Part shown: one piece after another, positions 55,936 to 64,000 of the stretch
Numbering within the stretch: position 1 is the stretch's first letter
Layout of the letters: the number at the start of each line of letters is the position of its first letter
Assembly: GCF_030687835.1 (NCBI RefSeq)
Contig: NZ_CP117449.1
Location: 1,550,001 to 1,614,000, forward strand
Reading direction: 5' to 3'
Source: Pseudomonas hefeiensis
Lineage (GTDB): Bacteria; Pseudomonadota; Gammaproteobacteria; Pseudomonadales; Pseudomonadaceae
Length of the DNA stretch: 64,000 nucleotides
The notes under the pieces: model-generated
Seen by the model: the letters and a program-made list of their open reading frames with translations, nothing else
Told to the model about the DNA's origin: nothing
The model's database searches: none
Program-made: the position numbers and the translations under genes

Positions 55936-58686
55936 TCAGGCGCTGATGCGTGCCTCGTTGGCCAGGCGGTCGATGGCACGCTCCAGTTCCTGCAGGGCGG
56001 CCTCGGCCTTGGGGTCCTGTTGCTTGAGCAGGGTCTCGCTGCGCTGGCAGGCGGCGCGCAATTGCGGTACGCCGCAGTAGCGAGTGGCGCCATGCAGGCG
56101 GTGAACCCGTTCGATCAGGGCGCTGTGATCATTGGCCTCGCTGGCCTGGCGAATCGCTTCGCGGTCGGCTTCCAGGGACGCCAGCAGCATCGCCAGCATG
56201 TCCGCCGCCAGATCGGCCTTACCGGCGGCCAGGCGCAGGCCTTCTTCATGATCGAGCACCAGCAGTTCGCTGCCGCCCTGAGCATCGGCGTTCCGGTCCG
56301 GCGCCTGGTTACGCAGGGCCAGGCCGGTCCATTTAAGCACTACCTGGGCCAGTTGCCGTTCGCTGATGGGCTTGGTCAGGTAGTCATCCATGCCACTTTG
56401 CAGCAGGGCGCGTTTTTCGTTGGCCATGGCGTGGGCGGTGAGGGCGACGATCGGCAGCGGCGTACAATGCCGCTCGCTTTCCCATTGGCGGATCGCCTCG
56501 GTGCTCTGGCGACCGTCCATGCCGGGCATCTGGACGTCCATCAGCACCAGGTCGAAGGTCTCCTTTTGCACCGCCTTGACCGCGGCATAACCGCTCTCCA
56601 CCGCCAGCACCTTGGCGCCCATGTCTTCGAGCAGCGTTTGCACCAGCAGCAGGTTGGCCGGGTTGTCGTCCACGCACAGCACTTTGGGCGCGCGGCTGCT
56701 CACCGGTTCGTTGGGTTCGTTGCGGGGCGGGCGCGGGTTGACCAGGTCGGAAAGCGAGCGGCGCAACTTGCGGGTGCAGGCTGGTTTGGCCTGCAATTGG
56801 CTGTGGGGGTTGGGCACGGAGAGGTGGTACAGCGTCTGTTCGGTGGTGGGGCACAGCACCAGTACCTTGCAGCCCAGGTGCTCAAGATCCCAGATGTGCT
56901 GGCTGAGACGTTCCGGCGGCATGTCGTTGCTGGTGATGCCCAGCACGGCCAGGTCGATCGCCTGATCGGTCTGGTGGGCGACGGTCACACCGTTGGTCAG
57001 GTTTTCCAGAGTGTTGAACGGCGTCACCAGCAGGCCGCAGTCCTCAAGCTGGTGTTGCAGGGCCTGACGGGCCAGTTCATGGTTTTCCAGCACCGCTACG
57101 CGCCGACCCAGTAACGGCGGGCCCGGCAAATCCTCGGCGTCGTCACGGGTCTTGGGCAGGCGCAGGCTGATCCAGAACTCCGAGCCTTCGCCCGGCGTAC
57201 TGTCCACGCCGATTTCGCCACCCATCTGCTCCACCAGACGCTTGGAAATCACCAGGCCCAGGCCGGTGCCCCCCGGTTGCCGGGACAAGGAGTTGTCGGC
57301 TTGGCTGAACGCCTGGAACAGGGCCCGAACGTCCTGGTTCGACAGGCCGATGCCGGTGTCCTGAATGCTGATGCGCAGTTGCACGCTGTCGTCGTGCTCG
57401 TCTTCCATCATGGCGCGGGCGATGATGGTGCCTTCGCGGGTGAACTTGATCGCATTGCTCACCAGGTTGGTCAGGATCTGCTTGAGGCGTAGCGGATCAC
57501 CCACCAGCGACAGGGGGGTGTCCCTGTAGACCAGGCTCACTAACTCCAGTTGTTTGGCGTGGGCGGCGGGGGCGAGGATGGTCAGGGTGTCCTGCAGCAA
57601 GTCCCGCAGGTTGAATGGAATGTTGTCGAGCACCAGTTTGCCGGCCTCGATCTTCGAGAAATCGAGGATTTCGTTGATGATGCCCAGCAGGCTGTCGGCG
57701 GATTTTTCAATGGTGCCCAGGTAATCGAGCTGACGCGGGGTCAATTCGCTTTTCTGCAGCAGATGGGTGAAGCCGAGGATGCCGTTGAGCGGTGTACGGA
57801 TTTCATGGCTCATGTTCGCCAGGAATTCGGACTTGATCCGGCTCGCTTCCAGGGCTTCCTTGCGGGCCAGGTCCAGTTCGATGTTCTGGATCTCAATGGT
57901 TTCCAGATTCTGGCGCACGTCTTCAGTGGCCTGGTCGATGCTGTGCTGCAATTCTTCCTGGGCGTTCTGCAAGGTGCTGGCCATGCGATTGATGCCCGAC
58001 GCCAGCTCATCCAGTTCCTGGCTGCCCAGAGGTGGCAGACGGGTTTCCAGGTGACCATCTTTGAGTTGCGCCACGGCGTGCTTGATCTGGCTCAGTGGCC
58101 GGTTGATCGTGCGACCCATGCGCAACGCCAGCAGTGCAGTCAGGCACAGGCCGGCGGCGATCAACAGCAGGCTGGCGAACAGGCTGCGATAACCGCGCAG
58201 CAGCATGCCGCTGTGGGACAACTCCAGCTCGACCCAACCCAACAGCCGATCGGCTTCTTCGGGGATCAGCTCGCCCGCCAGGTTGCGGTGCTTGCCGAAT
58301 ACCGGCAACAGGTAGCGCGTGGCGTCGTGGCCGGTGCGTTGCAGCAGTTGGGTGCTGTTGCCCTCCGGGGCGCGGTTGAGCATGGTCGGGCCGGCGTGGG
58401 CCAGCGATGTGCGATCAGGGGCCAGGAAGGTCACGGCGCGCACGTCCGTTTGCTCGAGGGACTGGGTGGCAATCCGCTCCAGCAGATCGGTGTTCTGGTT
58501 GCTCATGGCCGGGGCGACCAGCGGCGCCAGCTGTTCGGCGATCATTTCGCCACGTTGCAGCAACTGGGCGTGCAAGTCCGATTGCTGCATCCAGGTGAAA
58601 TAGCCGCCCAGGACCAGCGCCATCAGGCTGGTCGGCAACAGGGTCAGCAACAGCACGCGGCCTTTGATTCCCAGTTTCTTGAGCAC
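55936..58686 (-). CDS. gacS: Hybrid sensor kinase GacS
   Basis: 916 residues from GTG at 58686 (MLKKLGIKGRVLLLTLLPTS), with AGGAG upstream; the longer frame to 58803 has no ribosome binding site. Order: TM1 (about 10-30), periplasmic loop, TM2 (about 165-185), HAMP, HisKA with FLANMSHEIRTPLNGILGF, HATPase_c (NLVSNAIKFT, GGTGLGLVISKRL), receiver with LVLMDVQMPGMDG, and a C-terminal HPt with ERVHRLHGATRYCG. Through GacA and the Rsm small RNAs it controls secondary metabolites, exoenzymes and biofilm. Fully open frame; no defect. Confidence 0.95.
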   Translation of the reverse strand: MLKKLGIKGRVLLLTLLPTSLMALVLGGYFTWMQQSDLHAQLLQRGEMIAEQLAPLVAPAMSNQNTDLLERIATQSLEQTDVRAVTFLAPDRTSLAHAGPTMLNRAPEGNSTQLLQRTGHDATRYLLPVFGKHRNLAGELIPEEADRLLGWVELELSHSGMLLRGYRSLFASLLLIAAGLCLTALLALRMGRTINRPLSQIKHAVAQLKDGHLETRLPPLGSQELDELASGINRMASTLQNAQEELQHSIDQATEDVRQNLETIEIQNIELDLARKEALEASRIKSEFLANMSHEIRTPLNGILGFTHLLQKSELTPRQLDYLGTIEKSADSLLGIINEILDFSKIEAGKLVLDNIPFNLRDLLQDTLTILAPAAHAKQLELVSLVYRDTPLSLVGDPLRLKQILTNLVSNAIKFTREGTIIARAMMEDEHDDSVQLRISIQDTGIGLSNQDVRALFQAFSQADNSLSRQPGGTGLGLVISKRLVEQMGGEIGVDSTPGEGSEFWISLRLPKTRDDAEDLPGPPLLGRRVAVLENHELARQALQHQLEDCGLLVTPFNTLENLTNGVTVAHQTDQAIDLAVLGITSNDMPPERLSQHIWDLEHLGCKVLVLCPTTEQTLYHLSVPNPHSQLQAKPACTRKLRRSLSDLVNPRPPRNEPNEPVSSRAPKVLCVDDNPANLLLVQTLLEDMGAKVLAVESGYAAVKAVQKETFDLVLMDVQMPGMDGRQSTEAIRQWESERHCTPLPIVALTAHAMANEKRALLQSGMDDYLTKPISERQLAQVVLKWTGLALRNQAPDRNADAQGGSELLVLDHEEGLRLAAGKADLAADMLAMLLASLEADREAIRQASEANDHSALIERVHRLHGATRYCGVPQLRAACQRSETLLKQQDPKAEAALQELERAIDRLANEARISA

Positions 58687-59004
58687 ACTTTTCTCCTGCA
58701 TCCAGCGGTCTGTTTGAGCTTTGCGCGCATCCGGCACGCAATACCTGCGCAGTGTAGCGATTTGCGGGCGGGCAATCTTTGTAAAATTCATGTCGCCGTG
58801 CATCGGTCTTGCCGGTTGCCGTGCCTCGGCGATACCTTCAATTCAATCAACTCGCCCTAAGTGTGCATGATTGCTGAGTTGCCGCTTGCAGCCCGCTTTC
58901 GCTGCTTATTCCCATAAGCCATAACCACCACACTTTGCGTGATATGGCCTGGCAAGGTTTGCCGGTATGATAGGCGCCCCCGCAGTCCGGATTGCGAATA
59001 CGCC

Positions 59005-59907
59005 ATGACCGTGCAGTACCCCACTATCGCCGATTGCGTCGGCAACACTCCGCTGGTTCGTTTGCAGCGCCTGCCTGGCGTTACCAGCAACACGCTTTTG
59101 CTCAAGCTCGAAGGGAATAACCCGGCGGGTTCGGTCAAGGACCGGCCGGCGCTGTCGATGCTCACCCGTGGCGAATTGCGTGGGCAGATCCGGCCCGGCG
59201 ATACGCTGATCGAGGCGACTTCCGGTAACACCGGCATCGCCCTGGCCATGGCGGCGGCGATCAAGGGCTACAAGATGATCCTGATCATGCCCGACAACTC
59301 CAGTGCCGAGCGCAAGGCCGCGATGACCGCCTATGGCGCCGAATTGATCCTGGTGAGCAAAGACGAAGGCATGGAAGGCGCACGGGACCTGGCCGAGCGT
59401 ATGCAAGCCGAGGGTCGCGGCAAGGTGCTCGACCAGTTCGCCAACGGTGACAATCCCGAAGCCCACTACACTTCCACCGGCCCCGAGATCTGGCGTCAGA
59501 CCGACGGCACCATCACCCATTTCGTCAGCTCGATGGGCACCACCGGCACCATCATGGGCACCTCGCGCTATTTGAAAGAACAGAACCCGAACGTGCAGAT
59601 CATCGGCTTGCAACCGATGGAAGGCTCGGCCATTCCCGGCATCCGTCGTTGGCCCGAGGAATATCTGCCGAAGATCTACCAGGCCGATCGCGTGGACCGC
59701 ATTATCGACATGGCCCAGAGCGAGGCCGAGGACATCACCCGGCGTCTGGCCCGTGAAGAAGGCATCTTTTGCGGCGTGTCTTCGGGCGGTGCCGTGGCGG
59801 GCATGCTGCGCTTGTCCCAGGAGGTTGAAAACGCGGTGATTGTCGCGATTATCTGCGACCGAGGCGACCGCTACCTGTCGACCGGCATTTTCGACGCGCC
59901 CAACTGA
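59005..59907 (+). CDS. cysM: O-acetylserine sulfhydrylase B (CysM)
   Basis: 300 residues from ATG 59005. PLP enzyme forming cysteine from O-acetylserine. [14 protein letters not shown] (PLP lysine), [20 protein letters not shown] (asparagine loop, phosphate-binding), [15 protein letters not shown], and [14 protein letters not shown]. Directly overlaps rlmD by one base (TGATG), so one operon. Divergent from gacS. Confidence 0.95.
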   Translation: MTVQYPTIADCVGNTPLVRLQRLPGVTSNTLLLKLEGNNPAGSVKDRPALSMLTRGELRGQIRPGDTLIEATSGNTGIALAMAAAIKGYKMILIMPDNSSAERKAAMTAYGAELILVSKDEGMEGARDLAERMQAEGRGKVLDQFANGDNPEAHYTSTGPEIWRQTDGTITHFVSSMGTTGTIMGTSRYLKEQNPNVQIIGLQPMEGSAIPGIRRWPEEYLPKIYQADRVDRIIDMAQSEAEDITRRLAREEGIFCGVSSGGAVAGMLRLSQEVENAVIVAIICDRGDRYLSTGIFDAPN

Positions 59908-61277
59908 TGGCCAAGCAAGAAAGAGGTCTGCGCTTCCAGCCCAGCGGCGGAAGCCGGGCCCCGCAGGTGCCTACCGGAAAGAAGCAGCGCTTGACCATCG
60001 AACGCTTGGCCAACGATGGTCGGGGCATCTCCTTTCTGGACGGGCGTACCTGGTTTGTGATCGGTGCACTGGCCGGCGAAGAGGTCGAGGCGCGGGTGCT
60101 TGGAGCCCATGGCAAAGTGGTCGAGGCCCGCACTGAGCGGGTGTTCCTGTCCAGTGAACTGCGCCGCGCGGCGCCGTGCGCCCATGCCGGTCGCTGCGGC
60201 GGTTGCAGCGTCCAGCATTTGCCCCACGATGAACAACTCGCCCTGAAACAGCGCATGCTCGCCGAGCAGTTGTCGCGGGTCGCCGGCGTGCAGCCGGATG
60301 AATGGGCCGCGCCATTGAGCGGGCCGGAACTCGGTTACCGGCGTCGCGCCCGGGTGGCGGTGCGCTGGGACCAGAAGGCGAAAAAGCTTGAGGTCGGCTT
60401 TCGTGCTGTCGGCAGCCAGGACATCGTTGCCATCGGCGATTGCCCGGTACTGGTACAGCCCTTGCAGCCGATCATGAACCGCTTGCCGGAGATGCTCCGT
60501 CGCCTGAGCAAGCCCCAGGCGCTGGGGCATGTGGAATTGTTCGCTGGCTCGTCCATGGCGGTGTTGCTGCGGCACATGTCGCCACTGTCGGGCCCTGACC
60601 TGACGATCCTCAAGGATTTCTGCGCCGCCCACCAAGCCCAGTTGTGGCTGCAAGGTGAAGGCGAGCCGCAGCCGGTCGAACCGGGACAGACGCTGGGTTA
60701 TCGCCTTGAGGCCTGGGACCTGGAGCTGGCTTACCGGCCGGGAGATTTCATCCAGGTCAACGCCGGGGTCAACGAGGCGATGGTGGCCCAAGCCCTGGAT
60801 TGGCTCGCGCCCCGCGCCGAGGAGCGGGTGCTGGACTTGTTCTGCGGTCTGGGCAACTTTGCCTTGCCCCTGGCCAAGGCTGTGCGCCAAGTGGTGGCGG
60901 TGGAAGGTGTACAGGCCATGGTGGACCGCGCGGCGGCCAACGCGGTCAGCAACAATTTGAATAACACTGCCTTTTTTCAGGCCGATTTATCCCAGCCGTT
61001 GTCGGGTGTTGAATGGGTCGGCGAAGGCTTTTCTGCGGTACTCTTGGACCCACCCCGCGACGGTGCTTTCGAGGTGGTGCGCAAACTGGCATCCCTGGGT
61101 GCCAGGCGGTTGGTATATGTATCGTGCAACCCGGCAACTTTGGCCCGGGACACGGTCGAATTGATCAAGCAGGGCTACCGGTTAAAACGTGCCGGGATTC
61201 TCGATATGTTTCCTCAGACGGCACATGTCGAGGCCATGGCGTTATTTGAAGCGAGCCAGGATGGCTTGTCCGACTGA
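59907..61277 (+). CDS. rlmD: 23S rRNA (uracil1939-C5)-methyltransferase RlmD
   Basis: 456 residues. N-terminal TRAM domain (about 25-85), iron-sulfur cluster [18 protein letters not shown]-binding [18 protein letters not shown] and catalytic [10 protein letters not shown] near the end. Methylates U1939. Overlaps cysM by one base; 100 bases before relA. Confidence 0.95.
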   Translation: MAKQERGLRFQPSGGSRAPQVPTGKKQRLTIERLANDGRGISFLDGRTWFVIGALAGEEVEARVLGAHGKVVEARTERVFLSSELRRAAPCAHAGRCGGCSVQHLPHDEQLALKQRMLAEQLSRVAGVQPDEWAAPLSGPELGYRRRARVAVRWDQKAKKLEVGFRAVGSQDIVAIGDCPVLVQPLQPIMNRLPEMLRRLSKPQALGHVELFAGSSMAVLLRHMSPLSGPDLTILKDFCAAHQAQLWLQGEGEPQPVEPGQTLGYRLEAWDLELAYRPGDFIQVNAGVNEAMVAQALDWLAPRAEERVLDLFCGLGNFALPLAKAVRQVVAVEGVQAMVDRAAANAVSNNLNNTAFFQADLSQPLSGVEWVGEGFSAVLLDPPRDGAFEVVRKLASLGARRLVYVSCNPATLARDTVELIKQGYRLKRAGILDMFPQTAHVEAMALFEASQDGLSD

Positions 61278-61377
61278 CCCGTTCGTGCCAACCGCCATAG
61301 CCCTGGGCGGGGACACGGGCAACGAAGGTCAGCGTTGTTGACGCATTGAATCTGCGTCATAGGGAAGGTATGTAAAG

Positions 61378-63624
61378 ATGGTACAGGTGAGAGCACACCA
61401 GCCGATCAACACCGACGGCAGTATCAATCTCGAGGCTTGGCTCGATCACGCGGTCAGTATCGACACGGCACTGGATCGCGAAGCCTTGAAAGAAGCCTGC
61501 GAGTTCGCTCGTGAGGCAGAACAGCAACACAATGCGGCGAAGAACCTCTGGTCCGAAGGCACCTCGAGTTTTCAGACGGGCCTTGAGATCGCCGAGATTC
61601 TCGCCGACCTCAAGCTCGATCAGGACTCCCTGGTGGCCGCGGTGCTGTACCGCGGTGTGCGCGAAGGGCAGATCCAATTGCCGGTGGTCAGCCAGCGCTT
61701 CGGCACGGTGGTCGCCAAGCTGATTGACGGCGTGCTGCGCATGGCGGCTATCAGTGCCAGTCTCAGTCCGCGCCAGTCCATGGTCCTGGGCACCCAGGGC
61801 CAGGTGGAGAACCTGCGCAAGATGCTGGTGGCCATGGTCGACGACGTGCGCGTCGCTCTGATCAAACTGGCTGAGCGAACCTGCGCGATCCGTGCTGTGA
61901 AATCCGCCGACGACGAAAAGCGCAACCGCGTCGCCCGGGAAGTGTTCGACATCTACGCGCCCCTGGCCCATCGCCTTGGCATCGGCCACATCAAGTGGGA
62001 ACTGGAGGACCTGTCTTTCCGCTACCTGGAGCCCGACCAGTACAAGCAGATCGCCAAGTTGCTGCACGAGCGGCGTCTGGATCGCGAGCGCTTCATCACG
62101 GATGTGATGACGCAGTTGAGGGAAGAGTTGCAGGCCACCGGTGTGGAGGCCGACATCAGCGGCCGGGCCAAGCACATCTATTCGATCTGGCGCAAAATGC
62201 AGCGCAAAGGGCTGGAATTCAGCCAGATCTACGACGTTCGCGCCGTTCGCGTACTGGTCCCGGAAATGCGCGACTGCTACACCGCGCTGGGTATCGTGCA
62301 CACCTTGTGGCGGCACATCCCCAAGGAGTTCGACGACTACATCGCCAACCCGAAGGAAAACGGCTATCGCTCCCTGCACACTGCGGTAATCGGCCCGGAA
62401 GGCAAGGTGCTGGAAGTGCAGATTCGCACCCACGCCATGCACGAGGAAGCCGAGCTGGGGGTTTGCGCCCATTGGAAATACAAGGGCACCGACGTCAAGT
62501 CGGGCTCCAACCACTACGAAGAGAAAATCTCCTGGCTGCGTCAGGTGCTCGAGTGGCATGAAGAACTGGGTGACATCGGCGGTCTGGCCGAACAATTGCG
62601 GGTCGATATCGAACCGGATCGGGTCTACATCTTCACCCCCGACGGCCATGCCATCGACCTGCCCAAGGGCGCCACGCCGCTGGACTTTGCCTATCGGGTC
62701 CACACCGAGATCGGCCACAACTGCCGTGGGGCCAAGATCAACGGGCGGATCGTGCCGCTCAACTACAGCCTGCAAACCGGTGAGCAGGTCGAGATCATCA
62801 CCAGTAAACACGGCACGCCGAGCCGCGACTGGCTGAACCCGAACCTGGGCTACATCACTACATCGCGAGCGCGGGCGAAAATCGTTCACTGGTTCAAGTT
62901 GCAGGCTCGCGACCAGAACGTCGCCGCCGGCAAGACCCTGCTCGAGCGCGAGCTCAGTCGCCTGGGCCTGCCGCAGGTGGATTTCGACAAGCTGGCCGAA
63001 AGGGCCAACATGAAAACCGCCGAAGACATGTTCGCCGCCCTCGGTGCCGGCGACTTGCGCCTGGCGCAACTGGTCAACCTGGCCCAGCAACTGGTGGAGC
63101 CGGAGCGCGGCAACGAACAGTTGGAACTGATCCCGCGCAAGGCCACCGGCTACAAGCCCGGCAAGCGCGGCGACATCCAGATCCAGGGCGTGGGCAATCT
63201 GATGACCCAGATGGCCGGCTGCTGCCAGCCGTTGCCAGGAGACGCAATCGTCGGCTACATCACCCAGGGTCGTGGCGTGAGCATTCACCGCCAGGACTGT
63301 GCTTCGGTGCTGCAACTGGCCGGTCGTGAGCCGGAGCGGATCATCCAGGTCAGTTGGGGCCCGGTGCCGGTGCTCACCTACCCGGTGGACATCATCATCC
63401 GCGCCTACGACCGTTCCGGCCTGCTGCGTGACGTGTCCCAGGTGTTGCTGAACGAGCGGATCAACGTGTTGGCGGTCAACACCCGTTCGAACAAGGAAGA
63501 CAACACGGCGCTGATGTCCCTGACCATCGAGATTCCGGGGCTGGATGCGTTGGGGCGGTTGCTGGGGCGGATTTCCCAGTTGCCAAACATCATCGAGACC
63601 CGGCGTAATCGGACGCCGGGCTGA
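61378..63624 (+). CDS. relA: (p)ppGpp synthetase RelA
   Basis: 748 residues; ATG 61378 with GGGAAGG upstream. Ribosome-bound alarmone synthetase. The N-terminal HD-like domain lacks the HD hydrolase residues (YRGVREG here). The synthetase domain has EKRNRVAREVFDIYAPLA and KEFDDYIANPKENGYRSLHT with the EFDD (ExDD) signature of monofunctional RelA (SpoT has RFKD). TGS domain (VYIFTPDGHAIDLPKGATPL), zinc-finger-like region with CCQPLPGD, and a C-terminal ACT domain follow. Fits the cysM-rlmD-relA-mazG order. Confidence 0.95.
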   Translation: MVQVRAHQPINTDGSINLEAWLDHAVSIDTALDREALKEACEFAREAEQQHNAAKNLWSEGTSSFQTGLEIAEILADLKLDQDSLVAAVLYRGVREGQIQLPVVSQRFGTVVAKLIDGVLRMAAISASLSPRQSMVLGTQGQVENLRKMLVAMVDDVRVALIKLAERTCAIRAVKSADDEKRNRVAREVFDIYAPLAHRLGIGHIKWELEDLSFRYLEPDQYKQIAKLLHERRLDRERFITDVMTQLREELQATGVEADISGRAKHIYSIWRKMQRKGLEFSQIYDVRAVRVLVPEMRDCYTALGIVHTLWRHIPKEFDDYIANPKENGYRSLHTAVIGPEGKVLEVQIRTHAMHEEAELGVCAHWKYKGTDVKSGSNHYEEKISWLRQVLEWHEELGDIGGLAEQLRVDIEPDRVYIFTPDGHAIDLPKGATPLDFAYRVHTEIGHNCRGAKINGRIVPLNYSLQTGEQVEIITSKHGTPSRDWLNPNLGYITTSRARAKIVHWFKLQARDQNVAAGKTLLERELSRLGLPQVDFDKLAERANMKTAEDMFAALGAGDLRLAQLVNLAQQLVEPERGNEQLELIPRKATGYKPGKRGDIQIQGVGNLMTQMAGCCQPLPGDAIVGYITQGRGVSIHRQDCASVLQLAGREPERIIQVSWGPVPVLTYPVDIIIRAYDRSGLLRDVSQVLLNERINVLAVNTRSNKEDNTALMSLTIEIPGLDALGRLLGRISQLPNIIETRRNRTPG

Positions 63625-63638
63625 TCGTTAACCCCTAA

Positions 63639-63728
63639 TGTGGGAGCGGGCTTGCTCGCGAAGGCGGAGTGTCAGTCGACATCAATGTTGTTTGACACTC
63701 CGCCTTCGCGAGCAAGCCCGCTCCCACA
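63639..63728. repeat. REPIN
   Basis: TGTGGGAGCGGGCTTGCTCG and complement CGAGCAAGCCCGCTCCCACA; between relA and mazG. Confidence 0.9.
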
Positions 63729-63754
63729 GTGTTTTGTGTGATGGGACGAATTTA

Positions 63755-64000
63755 ATGTACAGCCTTGAAGACCTGCTCCACCTGATGAACCGCCTGCGCG
63801 ACCCGCAGTACGGCTGCCCGTGGGATATCAAGCAGACCTACGCGACCATCGTCCCCCATACCCTGGAAGAAGCCTACGAAGTGGCCGATGCCATCGAGCG
63901 CGGCGACTTTGATCACTTACAGGGTGAACTGGGTGACCTGTTGTTTCAGGTGGTGTATTACAGCCAGTTGGCCCGGGAGGAGAATCGCTTTGAATTCGCC
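63755..64000 (+). CDS. mazG: Nucleoside triphosphate pyrophosphohydrolase MazG, 3' end outside window
   Basis: First 82 residues from ATG 63755 (MYSLEDLLHLMNRLRDPQYGCPWD). The signature of the N-terminal MazG domain is visible: PHTLEEAYEVADAIERGD, with the metal-binding E-x-x-E and LQGELGDLLFQVVYYSQLA. Cleaves NTPs and may lower (p)ppGpp levels; gene order after relA matches other Pseudomonas. Continues beyond the window. Confidence 0.92.
   Translation, partial: MYSLEDLLHLMNRLRDPQYGCPWDIKQTYATIVPHTLEEAYEVADAIERGDFDHLQGELGDLLFQVVYYSQLAREENRFEFA

Noticed and set aside
61357..63315. 652-codon open frame on the minus strand
   Set aside because: It is the antisense of relA, a GC-rich gene with strong third-position bias; the product has no recognisable domain.

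Overview
The window reads as the chromosome of a fluorescent Pseudomonas, probably of the P. fluorescens group. The reasons are GacS, OprH-PhoPQ, LdhA-GacS-CysM-RlmD-RelA-MazG gene order, FlgZ/FlgN/FlgM/FlgA next to CheV/CheR, and many REP/REPIN palindromes of the tgtgggagcgggcttgctcgcg type. No tRNA, rRNA or CRISPR array was recognised.

1-17355 is an accessory island of contact-dependent inhibition (CDI) genes. It opens inside a very large CdiA-type exoprotein with its overlapping immunity gene. An IS3-family insertion follows, then an orphan CdiA C-terminal module with a PD-(D/E)XK (PoNe-like) nuclease tail and its PoNi-like immunity gene. After that comes a run of seven more small genes, several of which resemble immunity proteins of unrelated toxin families (Imm11/DUF1629, GAD/Tdi1, YezG/DUF600, Imm49). 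These genes look AT-richer than the rest of the window and are separated by degenerate copies of two intergenic repeats with GGGGACAG / CTGTCCCC ends. The island ends with a DUF3077/DUF6124-like gene. Its leader can fold into two mutually exclusive hairpins, one of which covers the ribosome binding site.

17804-31205 carries a TPR response regulator with an overlapping histidine kinase, a glutamine-synthetase-like gene, an MFS transporter, and a flagellar/chemotaxis block: flgZ-flgN-flgM-flgA leftward, cheV-cheR and flgBCDE rightward. Sigma-54 and sigma-28 promoter matches are visible. The block ends in a REP array broken by an IS110-family element, whose upstream non-coding region has the features of a bridge RNA directed at REP.

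32889-46655 follows the P. aeruginosa nrdA-dctA order as I remember it: nrdA, an RstAB-like two-component pair, Sfp-type PPTase, dienelactone hydrolase, oprH-phoP-phoQ, an AraC regulator and dctA. Both nrdA and the rstB-like kinase gene carry a single-base insertion that breaks the frame, and nrdB is not next to nrdA.

46973-64000 is core housekeeping: a CoA-transferase, SprT-like, Yip1-like, TtcA, a Tag-like glycosylase, WrbA/ArsC-like, a TlpA-like lipoprotein, a META lipoprotein, D-lactate dehydrogenase, GacS (global regulator of secondary metabolism), CysM, RlmD, RelA, and the start of MazG.
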